Below are positions 24,672 through 32,899 of a stretch of DNA of 64,000 nt, piece after piece. The stretch is from VRUE01 sp963714155 (lineage in GTDB: Bacteria; Actinomycetota; Thermoleophilia; Solirubrobacterales; 70-9). The notes under the pieces are model-generated. The model had not been told where the DNA came from, searched no databases, and saw nothing but the letters and a program-made list of their open reading frames with translations. Positions within the stretch are counted from its first letter, which is position 1. Every line of letters begins with the position of its first letter. Position numbers and translations under genes: made by a program. Where the stretch lies: NCBI GenBank assembly GCA_963714155.1, contig OY970236.1, positions 2,542,001 through 2,606,000 on the forward strand, in the 5' to 3' direction.

Positions 24672-24724
24672 CCCCGCATTCTCAGTAAGTAGTAATTCTG
24701 TGTTCCTATGTGGACAGCCGTGTT

Positions 24725-25036
24725 TCAGCGACCCTGCCGTTTGGGTTAAGGAAGCGGCCTAACCCCCAAAACTTAGTAGGCCGAGGGTCATCGATTACAG
24801 GTAGCAGGCCTTGTGCCAGCTAGACGTATCGGACAGGCGAGCAGATAATCGCCGCATCGGGATTGAGGTGGGGCAACCACCAAAAACCCCGGTTATAGGG
24901 CTCGGACGATTGCCGCATCATGGCGCCTCCCGCCGTCTGAGTCCACCAAATAAGAACTGGTCCCTGAAGACGTACCCCTGCCCGTCCTGAGGGACCAACT
25001 TGAAACGACCGCCAGCGATGGCGGTCGTTTCTTTTT
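24725..25036 (+). ncRNA. Structured noncoding RNA candidate, class not recognised
   Basis: The 390-bp gap between ppx and the TPP enzyme has no credible gene but many helices on the plus strand. These are GACCCT/AGGGTC (24730-24735 with 24784-24789), GGCGA/TCGCC (24836-24840 with 24849-24853), GGTGG/CCACC (24867-24871 with 24877-24881), CTCGGACG/CGTCTGAG (24901-24908 with 24934-24941, one G-U) and GGTCCCT/AGGGACC (24959-24965 with 24990-24996). It ends in a strong plus-strand terminator. I checked for the conserved elements of tmRNA, RNase P, SRP RNA and common riboswitches and did not find them. No plus-strand gene follows, so a trans-acting RNA is likelier than a leader. The 5' end is uncertain. 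Confidence 0.45.
25003..25036 (+). terminator. Strong intrinsic terminator
   Basis: AAACGACCGCCA-GCGA-TGGCGGTCGTTT is a perfect 12-bp stem with a GNRA-type tetraloop, followed by CTTTTT on the plus strand. It closes transcription from the left (candidate RNA or ppx). The A run on the other side may also let it serve the convergent TPP-enzyme gene. Confidence 0.9.
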
Positions 25037-25063
25037 GGGAAGGGCGGCGCGGGTAAGCCCGTG

Positions 25064-26674
25064 TCAGGCGAGGTTCGACTTGCGCGGGTAGACAACCTCG
25101 GGATCGGTGAGGACATTGACCAGGGTCGGCTTGCCCGACTCGAAGGCACGCTCCAATGCCGGTCGCAGTTCCGCCGGTTCCCGCACCAAGACCCCCTCGC
25201 AGCCGAGCGCCTCGACCATCTGCTCGTAGCGCGTTTCGGGCCGCAGCTCGGCCGCCACCGAGTAGCCGTAGAGGAACTTCATCGGGTGGTGCTCGAGGGC
25301 CCAGATCCCGTTGTTGCCCATCACGCCGACGATCGGCAGGCCGTGCCGGGCCATGGTGTCGAACTCCATCCCGGCAAAGCCAAAAGCACCGTCGCCGAGC
25401 AGCAGGCAGACCTGGCGATCGGGATGGGCCAGCTTGGCCCCGATCGCCTGCCCCGGGCCGGCGCCGAGGCAGCCAAACGGGCCGGGGTCCATCCAGCAGC
25501 CGGGCTGGTAGGTATCGACGAAGCGGCCGGCGTAGGAGACGAAGTCGCCACCGTCGCCGACGACGATCGCGTCGCGGTCGAGCACTTCGCCCAACTCCTT
25601 GTAGATCCGCACCGGGTGCAGCGGCGAGCGGCCGTCGTTGAGCTCGTCCTGCTCAACCGCACGCTTGTCCTCCTCGGCCTTGCGCAGCTCGGCCAGCCAG
25701 TGATCAGTGCGGCGCTCGGCGCTGCCGATCGCCTCGCGGATCGCCGCCAGGCTGGCGGCGACGTCGCCAACCAGATCGAGCTGCGGCGCCCGGTTGGCGG
25801 TCAGCTCGTTGGCGGCAACATCGAGCCGGATCAGCTTCGCCTCCTCGGCGATGCTGGCGCCGAAGCCAAGGCGGAAGTCAAGCGGCACGCCGATCACCAG
25901 GGCCACGTCGGCACCGCCGAGACCGGCGCCGCGGGCGCGACTGAAGGCGAGCTCGTGGTCGGCGGGCAGGCAGCCACGGCCAAGCCCGTTGAGGAAGACC
26001 GGGATGCCGAGCGCCTCGGCAAGGGCCCGCAGCTCGTCCTCTCCCCTCCCCCAGTAGAGCCCGGAGCCGGCCATGATCGCCGGCCGCTCGGCCCCGGCAA
26101 GCAACGCCGCCGCCTCTTCGACGCCTCCCGCGGCCCGCGCCGCGGGCTCGGCCGGCGCCGGAATCCCAGCCTCCCCCTCGGTGAAGACGACGTCGAGCGG
26201 ATAGTCGATGAAGGTCGGGCCGTTGGGCATCGCCAGCGCCAGGTCGAGCGCCGCCGCGGTCCGGGCACCGATATCGCCAGGCTCCTTGACCGTCTCCGCC
26301 GACTTGACCAGCGGCGAGACGAACGGCAGGTGATCGATCTCCTGCAGCGAGCCCGAGCCCCAGCGCAGCTCCGGCGCCCGGCCGCCGAGCACGCAGACCG
26401 GTGAGCAGTTGGCCTGCGCTCCGGCAATCGCGCTCATGCCGTTGGTCACGCCCGGCCCAGCGGTCAGCGCCGCGACGCCAACGTTCCGCGTCGCCTTGGC
26501 AAAGCCCTCGGCCGCAAAGGCCGCCGTCTGCTCGTGGCGGACGTCGACGATCTCGATGCCCTCGGCCTTGCAGCCGTCGTATATAGAGAACAGGTGTCCC
26601 CCAGAAAGCGTGAAGAGGTGCGTCACGCCGCGCGATTTCAGCGCTTTCGCGACGATCCTCCCGCCGTGCTCCAT
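25064..26674 (-). CDS. Thiamine-diphosphate-dependent enzyme, acetolactate-synthase-like
   Basis: A 536-residue three-domain ThDP enzyme. The N-terminal PYR domain has the activating glutamate in VDVRHEQTAAFAAEGFAK. The central FAD/DHS-like domain is around PAIMAGSGLYWGRG. The C-terminal PP domain has the Mg/ThDP motif GDGAFGFAGMEFDTMARHG ending NNGIW (about residues 425-455). It groups by eye with acetolactate synthase/2-hydroxyacyl-CoA lyase-type enzymes, but lies alone, with no regulatory subunit or ilvC nearby. Biosynthetic acetolactate synthase is therefore unlikely, and a catabolic or lyase role more so. Confidence 0.88.
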   Translation of the reverse strand: MEHGGRIVAKALKSRGVTHLFTLSGGHLFSIYDGCKAEGIEIVDVRHEQTAAFAAEGFAKATRNVGVAALTAGPGVTNGMSAIAGAQANCSPVCVLGGRAPELRWGSGSLQEIDHLPFVSPLVKSAETVKEPGDIGARTAAALDLALAMPNGPTFIDYPLDVVFTEGEAGIPAPAEPAARAAGGVEEAAALLAGAERPAIMAGSGLYWGRGEDELRALAEALGIPVFLNGLGRGCLPADHELAFSRARGAGLGGADVALVIGVPLDFRLGFGASIAEEAKLIRLDVAANELTANRAPQLDLVGDVAASLAAIREAIGSAERRTDHWLAELRKAEEDKRAVEQDELNDGRSPLHPVRIYKELGEVLDRDAIVVGDGGDFVSYAGRFVDTYQPGCWMDPGPFGCLGAGPGQAIGAKLAHPDRQVCLLLGDGAFGFAGMEFDTMARHGLPIVGVMGNNGIWALEHHPMKFLYGYSVAAELRPETRYEQMVEALGCEGVLVREPAELRPALERAFESGKPTLVNVLTDPEVVYPRKSNLA

Positions 26675-26713
26675 TGTTTGAGCCTATATGGGCTTCACGG
26701 CTACCATCGCCCT

Positions 26714-26800
26714 GCCCGGGTGGCGAAATTGGCAAAAGCGGCGCCCTTAAAAGGCGCTGCCCCACTGGGGGGCTTGCGGGTTCGAATCCCGCCCCGGGCA
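26714..26800 (+). tRNA. tRNA-Leu (TAA)
   Basis: An 87-nt class II tRNA without encoded CCA. The acceptor arm is GCCCGGG/CCCGGGC with discriminator A, the anticodon stem-loop GCGCC-CTTAAAA-GGCGC gives anticodon TAA, there is a long variable arm (CTGCCCCACTGGGGGGCTT), and the T arm is GCGGG-TTCGAAT-CCCGC. A long variable arm with A73 identifies leucine. Confidence 0.95.
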
Positions 26801-26863
26801 TTTTGTTGATTTTGGGTTTCTAAATCCGCACTAAATAGTGCCGAAGTACCGCAACTAACCCGC

Positions 26864-26872
26864 TGCTACGGT
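26864..26872 (+). promoter_or_regulatory. Extended -10 promoter element candidate
   Basis: TGCTACGGT lies 48 bp before the TTG of the sigma-factor gene and matches the actinobacterial extended -10 form (TGn then TAnnnT). The same nonamer occurs 28 bp before the small membrane protein gene at 32.9 kb. No clear -35 is seen. A perfect GCACTA-AA-TAGTGC palindrome at 26828-26841, about 22 bp upstream, could be an operator. Confidence 0.45.
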
Positions 26873-26920
26873 GTCCTTGAGCTAGAAGACAAACGCCTTC
26901 CCCTGGTTCGGAGGATTCGC

Positions 26921-28441
26921 TTGGAGGCTTCAGCTCTCACACATGCCAGTCGCCGCGGACTCCTAGCCCGGCGCTCCCCGCTGCTCAAGCTTCAGGGCGA
27001 CGACCACCTGATCGCGATGGCGCGCGCCGGCAATCCTGGCGCCTTCGAGGCGATCGTCGACCGCTACCAGGGTCGACTACTTGGCTTCTGCCGCCAGATG
27101 CTCGGCTCCACCGAGGACGCCGAGGACGTCCTGCAAGAGGTCTTCGTCAACGCTTACAAAGCGATGCTGGCCGACGAGCGCGAGATCAACCTGCGCCCGT
27201 GGCTCTACCGGATCGCCCGCAACCGCTGCCTCAACCATCTGCGCAAACCGACCGCCGATTCGCAGGAATCGATGGACATGGTCCCTGCGGTCGAGGCTTC
27301 CTCCACGGCGGAGAAGGTCCACAACCGCGAGGAGTTCCGCCAGCTGCTCACCGATGTCGGCAAGCTGCCCGAGACCCAGCGCTCGGCCCTGCTGCTGCGT
27401 GAGATGGACGCGATGTCCTACGAGGAGATCGCCCAGGCGATGGAGACCAGCGTGCCCTCGGTCAAGTCGCTGCTGGTGCGGGCGCGGATCTCGCTCGCCG
27501 AGGCCAGCCAGGCACGGCAGCTGACCTGCGGTGAGGTGCGGATCGACCTCGCCGAGGCGGCCGAGGGGCTGCGCAAGCTCTCCGGCCCGGTCCGCCGCCA
27601 CGTTCGCGACTGCGAGGAGTGCAAGGACTTCCGCGCTCAACTGCGCTCCAACGACAAGGTGCTTGCCGCGCTCGTGCCGGTGGCGCCGCTGGTCGCACTG
27701 AAGGGCTTCATCGCATCCAAGCTTGGCCTGGGAGGAAGTGCAGGCGCCGGTGGCGCAGCGACCGCAACGGGCGCTGGTGCCACCGGGGTCGGCGCGGTCG
27801 GCGGGGTTGGCGCAGCGCTCGGTACTGGTGGGGCAGCAGGCGGTCTCGGTGGCCTCGGCGCGGTCGGCGGCGCAATCGGCACCAAGGCCGTGGCCGGCGT
27901 CGTCACCGCTGCCGTGCTCACCGCCGGCGCGGTCGAGGTCAAGCAGCAGACCGAACATCCGCAGACGAGCCCAACGGCGGCGTTCTCGCGCAGTGTCGAG
28001 CAGAGCCCGTCGCTCGCGGTTGCCCCGGCGCACAATGCCGCCGTGGCTGCTCCCGTGGCGGCCGCGGTTGAACCGGCTCCGATTCCCGTCGAACCGGCTC
28101 CGATCGAAACTGACATTCCGGAGGAAGTCGTCGCCGAACCACCCGCGCTGGAAACAGAAGGCGCAACCGGCGGCAGCGAAGCGCCGGAAGCCACAGCGGA
28201 GGAGCAGGCCGCAGCCGGCATCGACGGCGCCACGCCCTCGACCACGGCCGCCGGCGCGCCAGCTGGCACTGGCACAGTCGTCGTAACCGTCGGCAGCAGC
28301 GGATCCAGCACCGAACCAGCAGCGACAGCTCCGCCGGCCGAAACCGCTCCACCGCCGGCGCCGCCGGTGGAAAATCCCGCTCCGGTTGAAGAATCGCCAC
28401 CCGCTTCCTCGGGTAGCGGCGAAGCTCCCGCCGAAGGCTGA
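26921..28441 (+). CDS. Sigma-70 family (ECF) factor fused to zinc anti-sigma-like, membrane and Pro/Ala-rich tail
   Basis: A 506-residue fusion. Region 2 is at about 28-110 (AFEAIVDRYQGRLLGFCRQM, DVLQEVFVNAYKAM, WLYRIARNRCLNHLRK). Region 4 is at about 138-195 (LPETQRSALLLREMDAMSYE with the following helix-turn-helix). A ZAS-like zinc motif follows (C203, H227, C231, C234 in VRRHVRDCEECKDF). A Gly/Ala-rich stretch with a membrane-helix candidate lies at about 318-338, then about 160 residues rich in Pro, Ala, Glu and Thr, probably outside the cell. GGAGGA lies 6 nt before TTG, which fixes the start. Fusion of sigma factor and its zinc-type regulator in one chain suggests a membrane-tethered sigma factor, possibly freed by proteolysis (inference). 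Confidence 0.85.
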   Translation: MEASALTHASRRGLLARRSPLLKLQGDDHLIAMARAGNPGAFEAIVDRYQGRLLGFCRQMLGSTEDAEDVLQEVFVNAYKAMLADEREINLRPWLYRIARNRCLNHLRKPTADSQESMDMVPAVEASSTAEKVHNREEFRQLLTDVGKLPETQRSALLLREMDAMSYEEIAQAMETSVPSVKSLLVRARISLAEASQARQLTCGEVRIDLAEAAEGLRKLSGPVRRHVRDCEECKDFRAQLRSNDKVLAALVPVAPLVALKGFIASKLGLGGSAGAGGAATATGAGATGVGAVGGVGAALGTGGAAGGLGGLGAVGGAIGTKAVAGVVTAAVLTAGAVEVKQQTEHPQTSPTAAFSRSVEQSPSLAVAPAHNAAVAAPVAAAVEPAPIPVEPAPIETDIPEEVVAEPPALETEGATGGSEAPEATAEEQAAAGIDGATPSTTAAGAPAGTGTVVVTVGSSGSSTEPAATAPPAETAPPPAPPVENPAPVEESPPASSGSGEAPAEG

Positions 28442-28442
28442 G

Positions 28443-29369
28443 CTACTGCAGGCCGATCACCTTGAGCCGGCGCATCAGGCAGGTGCCGGCGAACTTGCGC
28501 GTGTCGGCTAGCGAGTAACCGAAGACCTCGAAGTCTTCGTCCTTCGGTGCCCAGGGCGGCGAGAGGACGCCGTCGGCAACCGGCAGCGACTCCTCGAGCG
28601 TGCGCTGGATCGCCCGCTTGTAGCGCTCATCCTCACGCGCCTTCTCACGCAGGAAGACCGAGCCGAAGGCGACGTGGCGGTGCTCGTCGCGAGCGACGTT
28701 CTGGAAGCCTTCGACGAAGGTCGGCAGAGTGCCTTCGCGTTCGTTGTAATCCATGATGAAGTGCTGACCGGTGAGGGCCAGCATTCCCTCGATCACCATG
28801 TGGTAGATCGTCACCGCCTCGACCAGGGCCTCGGTGTCCTCAGGTTCGGCGGAGAGGCGGTCGGTGCGCTGCTTCAGCATCTCGTCGAAGAGCCGGCCGA
28901 AGTTCTCGTTCAGGTGCTCGGAGGTCTGCACCAGCATCTCCGAGAGCTGGTCGGACTCGAGCACCCCGACCTCGCGGTAGAAGCGCTCGAAGAAGCGCAC
29001 GTGGCGGGCCTCATCGGCGATCTGGGTGCAGAGAAAGATGCGCTGGTCCTCGCTCGGTGCGGCGCGCATGATCGGCCCCAGCTCCTCGGCGACCTTCTGC
29101 TCGCCGATGAAGAAGGAGGAGAGCCCGTACATGCGCTGGAAGCGCTCCTCCTCGCTGAAGCGTTCGTTCCAGTCCTCGCGGTCGCGGCTGAAGTCGAGCT
29201 CCTGCGTCTGCCACTGCTGGCGCTCCCAGAGCAGGTAGAGCTCGTCGTAGGTGAGCAGCTTGATCTCGCCGGTGCGATCGGCTGCCTCGTTGAGGGCCGG
29301 ATCGGCGGTCGCCTGGAAGTCGGCGCGCCCGGTCCGCGTCTCGGTCCCGGATGCCTCGCTGGTACCCAT
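28443..29369 (-). CDS. R2-like ligand-binding oxidase (R2lox; ribonucleotide reductase small-subunit-like)
   Basis: A 308-residue ferritin-like di-metal protein. Two metal-binding helices are visible, FFIGEQKVAEELGPIMRAA with DEARHVRFFERF, and MVIEGMLALTGQHF with DEHRHVAFGSVFL. This gives the E...ExxH...E...ExxH-type pattern. Length and sequence fit the R2lox group, which holds a Mn/Fe site and a fatty-acid-like ligand, rather than a true NrdB; no NrdA is nearby. GAGGAG lies 5 nt before the ATG at 29367-29369, so I prefer this over an in-frame codon 9 residues earlier. It converges with the sigma-factor gene. Confidence 0.88.
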   Translation of the reverse strand: MGTSEASGTETRTGRADFQATADPALNEAADRTGEIKLLTYDELYLLWERQQWQTQELDFSRDREDWNERFSEEERFQRMYGLSSFFIGEQKVAEELGPIMRAAPSEDQRIFLCTQIADEARHVRFFERFYREVGVLESDQLSEMLVQTSEHLNENFGRLFDEMLKQRTDRLSAEPEDTEALVEAVTIYHMVIEGMLALTGQHFIMDYNEREGTLPTFVEGFQNVARDEHRHVAFGSVFLREKAREDERYKRAIQRTLEESLPVADGVLSPPWAPKDEDFEVFGYSLADTRKFAGTCLMRRLKVIGLQ

Positions 29370-29390
29370 GTCTCCTCCTCGACTCCACAG

Positions 29391-29433
29391 GTGCAACGTG
29401 TTGTCCCCCTATCGCGGGGACAGCGCGTTGCAC
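29391..29433. terminator. Long hairpin between hydrolase operon and R2lox gene
   Basis: Positions 29391-29408 pair with 29416-29433 as an 18-bp stem with two G-U pairs and a 7-nt loop. The base is GTGCAACG/CGTTGCAC. It lies 47 bp past the stop of the metal-dependent hydrolase gene on the minus strand, where a terminator is expected, and just upstream of the R2lox Shine-Dalgarno. No clear U-run follows. The same 8-bp base forms the foot of the hairpin at 44.6 kb. Confidence 0.6.
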
Positions 29434-29479
29434 TGCAGCCGTTCTGGGGTCCGGGCGAGACTAGCAGCGACCTGGCTGA

Positions 29480-30196
29480 TCAGCCAGTCGTATGCGACTG
29501 CCCCGGCTCGAGCACGACCACGGTCGAGGAGGTCTTCGCCTCGACGTCCGCCTTGAACGCCGCCGTGTCGATCTTGATCGGGGGGAAGGTGTCGAAGTGC
29601 ATCGGGATCACGGTGCCGGCGCCGACGAACTCCGCCGCGACCGCGCCATCGTGTCGGTCCATCGTGTAGTGGCCACCGATCGGCAAGAGGGCGACGTCGA
29701 CCGGGTTGCGTTCGGCGATCAGCTTCATGTCGCCGAAGAGGCAGGTGTCGCCGGCGTGGTAGACGGTGACGCCGCCGAGGTTGACCAGCAGGCCGGCCGC
29801 GGTGCCGGTCACCGTGCCCGAGGTCGGGCTGAAGGGCGCCTCGGCCGAGCCCGGCAGCGTGCTCGTGTGCCAGGCGGGCACGAGCTTTACCCAGCCCCAG
29901 TCAAAGCTCACGGTGCCGCCGAGATTCGGGTCATAGACGTTCTCCACGCCCTGCTCTTCGAGCCAGTTTGCGATCTCGACTATCGCCACGCACTCGGCGC
30001 CGCTGCGGGTCGCGACGCCAACTGCGTCGGCCACGTGGTCGGCATGACCGTGGGAGATGAAGACGTGGGTGGGGTCGACTTCCTCGCCCGTCGTCACGGC
30101 TGCCGGATTGTTGGGCTTGAGAAAGGGGTCGATCAGGACCCTGGTCTCACCGTCGATCAGTTCGAAGCACGAATGGCCGTGGAATTTGATCTCCAT
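29480..30196 (-). CDS. UPF0173-type metal-dependent hydrolase (metallo-beta-lactamase fold)
   Basis: A 238-residue MBL-fold protein of the short UPF0173/YtkL-like group. The first strand is KFHGHSCFEL, the metal motif HxHxDH is FISHGHADHVAD (about residues 47-58), the third-motif histidine is in VPAWHTS, and the aspartate is in TVYHAGDT. PMHFDTFPPI is the family's C-terminal histidine. Substrate unknown. The ATG lies one base after the stop of the upstream small gene (TGAGATG), so the pair is coupled. Confidence 0.9.
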   Translation of the reverse strand: MEIKFHGHSCFELIDGETRVLIDPFLKPNNPAAVTTGEEVDPTHVFISHGHADHVADAVGVATRSGAECVAIVEIANWLEEQGVENVYDPNLGGTVSFDWGWVKLVPAWHTSTLPGSAEAPFSPTSGTVTGTAAGLLVNLGGVTVYHAGDTCLFGDMKLIAERNPVDVALLPIGGHYTMDRHDGAVAAEFVGAGTVIPMHFDTFPPIKIDTAAFKADVEAKTSSTVVVLEPGQSHTTG

Positions 30197-30197
30197 C

Positions 30198-30521
30198 TCA
30201 GCTTTCTCCTTCTGTCTCGATTTGGCTCAACTCCTGGTGAAGCGCCCAGCCGACGGCGACCCCGACCATCATTCCCATCCGCGCCTCCTCGGCGAGCAGC
30301 GAACGCACCGCGGTGATGCGCTCCTCCGGATCGGGCGCGGTTGCCGCCTTCAGCGCCTCGGCGTCGTGGGACTCGCCGAACCAGCCTCCCTCGGCGAGAG
30401 CCGCGGCGAGCACCTTCTGCAGCTGCGGCGCGGCGCGGGCGACGATCTGCTCTGCCTCGGCGAAGCGCTCGGCATCAGCCAGGCGCTCGATCGCGGCATC
30501 CAGTTGCTCGTCCGTCGGCAT
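30198..30521 (-). CDS. Small helical protein of unknown function
   Basis: 107 residues, rich in Ala and Glu. It is predicted to be a bundle of helices (LDAAIERLADAERFAEAEQIVARAAPQLQKVL), with a Gly/Met-rich segment MGMMVGVAVGWALHQEL near the end. No recognised family. It directly precedes and is coupled to the metal-dependent hydrolase, so it may assist or be regulated with it. Confidence 0.7.
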   Translation of the reverse strand: MPTDEQLDAAIERLADAERFAEAEQIVARAAPQLQKVLAAALAEGGWFGESHDAEALKAATAPDPEERITAVRSLLAEEARMGMMVGVAVGWALHQELSQIETEGES

Positions 30522-30554
30522 AGACCGGGAGCCTAGTCATCCCCGGCTGAACAG

Positions 30555-31322
30555 CTAGTGGGAATCTCGAAGGGCCGAGGCCGCAAGGCCGGCCAGGCCG
30601 CCCACCGCGGCGCCGACCAGGCCGGCGAACGGGTCGGCGGCGGAATCGAAGATCGGCAGCGCGAGCAGAACCGCCGCGGCGACGATGACCCCGATCACGT
30701 CGTAGTCGTCGTCAATCGCGTGATGCGCCTCGGCCCGCCGGATTGCGAACCAAGCAGCCACCGCACCGAGCGCCATGCCGTTGCCACCGGCAATCAGCTC
30801 GATATCCCCCTGCCCGTGGGCAATGCCGCTGGCGACTAGCATCCCGAGCGCGCCGCAGGCGATCAGCAGCAGCGCCGTCGGCGCGGTGCCGAGACGGCGC
30901 TCGAGGCCGGTGCCGAAGATCGCCAGGCCGACCGCGACGACAAAAAGGTAGCCAACGTCGAGATAGGCGAAGGGAGCGGTGAAGTAGCGCCACCACTGGT
31001 CTTCGAGCGGGACGATCAGCCCGCCGAAGCTGCCGAGCGGGTCGCCGGTCAGCTTCTGCACGAGCAGCAGCACCGCCGAGATCAGAATCACGGCCGCGGT
31101 CGCGTAGGGCCGGAAGGGCGCAGCGCTTTCGCCACCGCTCCGCCGGCGCCCGACCCGCAGCCGTTTGCGGCGGCGTGGCTTCGCCTCGAGGCCGTCGCCA
31201 CGCCGTTCCAGCTTCGGCGCCCGCTTGCGCAGCCGAGTGCCGCAGTAGGGACACTCGGTTACGTAGGGACTGACCTCCGAGCCGCAGTTCTTGCAAATGA
31301 CGCTGAGCTCAGTCTCGCTCAT
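30555..31322 (-). CDS. Zinc-ribbon rhomboid-like membrane protein lacking the catalytic serine
   Basis: 255 residues from the ATG at 31320-31322. An N-terminal zinc ribbon (CKNCG...CPYCG, about residues 9-28) and a very basic linker precede six or so membrane helices (about 75-250). The arrangement and the segment LIAGGNGMALGAVAAWFAI resemble the rhomboid core, where the serine motif is GxSG. Here the position is Asn (GGNG), so an active serine protease is unlikely. WWRYFTAPFAY matches the rhomboid WR motif region. The role is probably binding of membrane proteins, as proposed for other pseudo-rhomboids. An upstream in-frame extension is rejected because the ribbon starts at this ATG. Confidence 0.75.
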   Translation of the reverse strand: MSETELSVICKNCGSEVSPYVTECPYCGTRLRKRAPKLERRGDGLEAKPRRRKRLRVGRRRSGGESAAPFRPYATAAVILISAVLLLVQKLTGDPLGSFGGLIVPLEDQWWRYFTAPFAYLDVGYLFVVAVGLAIFGTGLERRLGTAPTALLLIACGALGMLVASGIAHGQGDIELIAGGNGMALGAVAAWFAIRRAEAHHAIDDDYDVIGVIVAAAVLLALPIFDSAADPFAGLVGAAVGGLAGLAASALRDSH

Positions 31323-31423
31323 GGTTAAACGAGGATAGCCGCCCACCGCTAAGCACTTGCGGGGAAGCGCCGATGACATACTGCCCAGACACCTATCTTC
31401 AAGGATTCGAGGAGGAAAACAGC

Positions 31424-32344
31424 GTGGAGTTGAAGAGCCTGACCGAGCAGAAATCACTGCTGGCAACCCTGGCCCCCGGCAAACGAGCCCGCCTGCGGCG
31501 CCTGCTCTTCGAGTTCGGCCCCGGCAACGGCACCCTGATGCTGCTGCCGATCGACCAGGGCATCGAGCACGGACCCCGCGACTTCTTTCCCAACCCGGCG
31601 TCGAAGGACCCCGACTACCAGTTCCGCCTCGCCGCCGAGGCGGGCTACTCGGCCCTCGCCTGTCAGATCGGCATGGCGACCAAGTACTACCCCGACTACG
31701 CCGGCCAGGTGCCGCTGATCCTCAAGGTCAACGGCAAGACCGACATCCCCTCCTCCGCCCACGCCTTCTCCTCCTGCAACGCCAGCGTCGAGGACGCGGT
31801 GCGGCTCGGCGCCGATGCCGTCGGCTACACGCTCTACGTCGGCTCGCCGCGCCAAGACGAGGACCTCGCCCAGCTGCGCCAGGTGCGCGAAGACTGTGAC
31901 CGCTTCGGCATGCCGCTGATCGTCTGGTCCTACCCGCGCGGCGAAGCGGTCGACGCCAAGGGCAGCGCCAACTCCTTTTACGCGATCGATTACGCGGCTC
32001 GGATGGCGATGGAGATGGGCGCTGACGTAGTCAAGCTCAACATGCCGAAGATCAACGCGGACAAGGACAAGGACGCGCCGGCTCCCTACAACGAGATGCA
32101 GGTCGATCAGGCCGAGGCGATCCGCCAGTGCGTCGAGTCGGCCGGCCGCGCGCTGGTCGTGCTCTCCGGCGGCTCCAAGGTCGATGACGAGACCGTGCTG
32201 GGCCACACCCGCGAGGTCATGGAGGCGGGCGGCTCGGGCGTGATCTTCGGCCGCAACGTCTGGCAGCGCGAGTGGAACGACGCGCTGGAGATCATCGCCC
32301 AGATCAAAGAGACGCTGCTCAGCAGCGTTCGCCGCATCCCCTAG
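31424..32344 (+). CDS. fbaB: Class I fructose-bisphosphate aldolase (DhnA/FbaB type)
   Basis: A 306-residue (beta/alpha)8 aldolase. LLPIDQGIEHGPRDFF (about 38-53) is the family signature, DVVKLNMPKI carries the Schiff-base lysine, and LVVLSGGSKVDDE with SGVIFGRNVWQRE forms the phosphate-binding end. It cleaves fructose 1,6-bisphosphate to two triose phosphates without a metal ion. GTG at 31424 is chosen because GAGGAGG lies 9 nt upstream; a longer ATG start 17 codons earlier has no ribosome site. The stop overlaps the start of the nuclease gene (TAGTG). Confidence 0.93.
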   Translation: MELKSLTEQKSLLATLAPGKRARLRRLLFEFGPGNGTLMLLPIDQGIEHGPRDFFPNPASKDPDYQFRLAAEAGYSALACQIGMATKYYPDYAGQVPLILKVNGKTDIPSSAHAFSSCNASVEDAVRLGADAVGYTLYVGSPRQDEDLAQLRQVREDCDRFGMPLIVWSYPRGEAVDAKGSANSFYAIDYAARMAMEMGADVVKLNMPKINADKDKDAPAPYNEMQVDQAEAIRQCVESAGRALVVLSGGSKVDDETVLGHTREVMEAGGSGVIFGRNVWQREWNDALEIIAQIKETLLSSVRRIP

Positions 32345-32847
32345 TGCGACGCGGTCAGCTCGGCAGCGTGGTGCTGCTGCTGGCCGCCACGCTGCTGATC
32401 CTGCGCCCGTGGGAGGACAGCGGGGCCGAGACCGGTCCCGCTGCCGCCCGGGCCTTCGTCGTCCGCGTCGTCGACGGCGACACGATCGAAGCGCGGATCG
32501 GCAACAGCGTCGAGGACGTCCGCTACATCGGCGTCGACACGCCGGAGACGGTCAAGCCCGACACCCCGGTGCAGTGCTTCGGGCCCCAGGCCTCGGCCTT
32601 CAACCACCGCCTGGTCGAGCAACAGCAGGTCCGACTCGTCTTCGGCGTCGAGCGCCGCGACGTCTACGGCAGGCTGCTGGCCTACGTCTACCTGGGACAG
32701 CGCTTCGTCAACGCCGACTTGGTGCGGCGCGGCCTCGCCCGCTCGCTGACGATCCCGCCCAATGACCGCTTCGCCCCGCTGTTTCATCGCCTCGAGATGC
32801 GCGCGGCGCGAGCCGGTCGGGGCCTCTGGGGCGCCTGCCCGCCCTGA
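32344..32847 (+). CDS. Thermonuclease (SNase) family protein
   Basis: A 167-residue SNase-domain protein. An N-terminal hydrophobic anchor or signal (LGSVVLLLAATLLIL) is followed by the OB-fold nuclease (about 40-165). Staphylococcal nuclease motifs are visible: VVDGDTIEARI, RYIGVDTPE and the catalytic Arg/Glu area VFGVERRDVYGRLLAYVYL. Export to the envelope or medium is likely, where it would degrade DNA or RNA. Its GTG shares one base with the aldolase stop, which suggests coupling, though no functional link is evident. Confidence 0.9.
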   Translation: MRRGQLGSVVLLLAATLLILRPWEDSGAETGPAAARAFVVRVVDGDTIEARIGNSVEDVRYIGVDTPETVKPDTPVQCFGPQASAFNHRLVEQQQVRLVFGVERRDVYGRLLAYVYLGQRFVNADLVRRGLARSLTIPPNDRFAPLFHRLEMRAARAGRGLWGACPP

Positions 32848-32899
32848 ACAGTCGTGATCAATCGCACAGTTCCTTCCCCTGCAAGCGCTTGTGCGCCTT

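Noticed and set aside
24725..25036. tmRNA, RNase P RNA, SRP RNA or a riboswitch
   Set aside because: No tRNA-like T arm, no peptide tag, no GAGGAAAGTCC-type core, no SRP tetraloop domain, and no plus-strand gene downstream.
24820..25149. Minus-strand open frame ending MMRQSSEPYNRGFWWLPH...
   Set aside because: It runs through the terminator and the structured RNA and overlaps the TPP gene; no ribosome site. A 33-residue peptide from the ATG near 24920 cannot be excluded but has no support.
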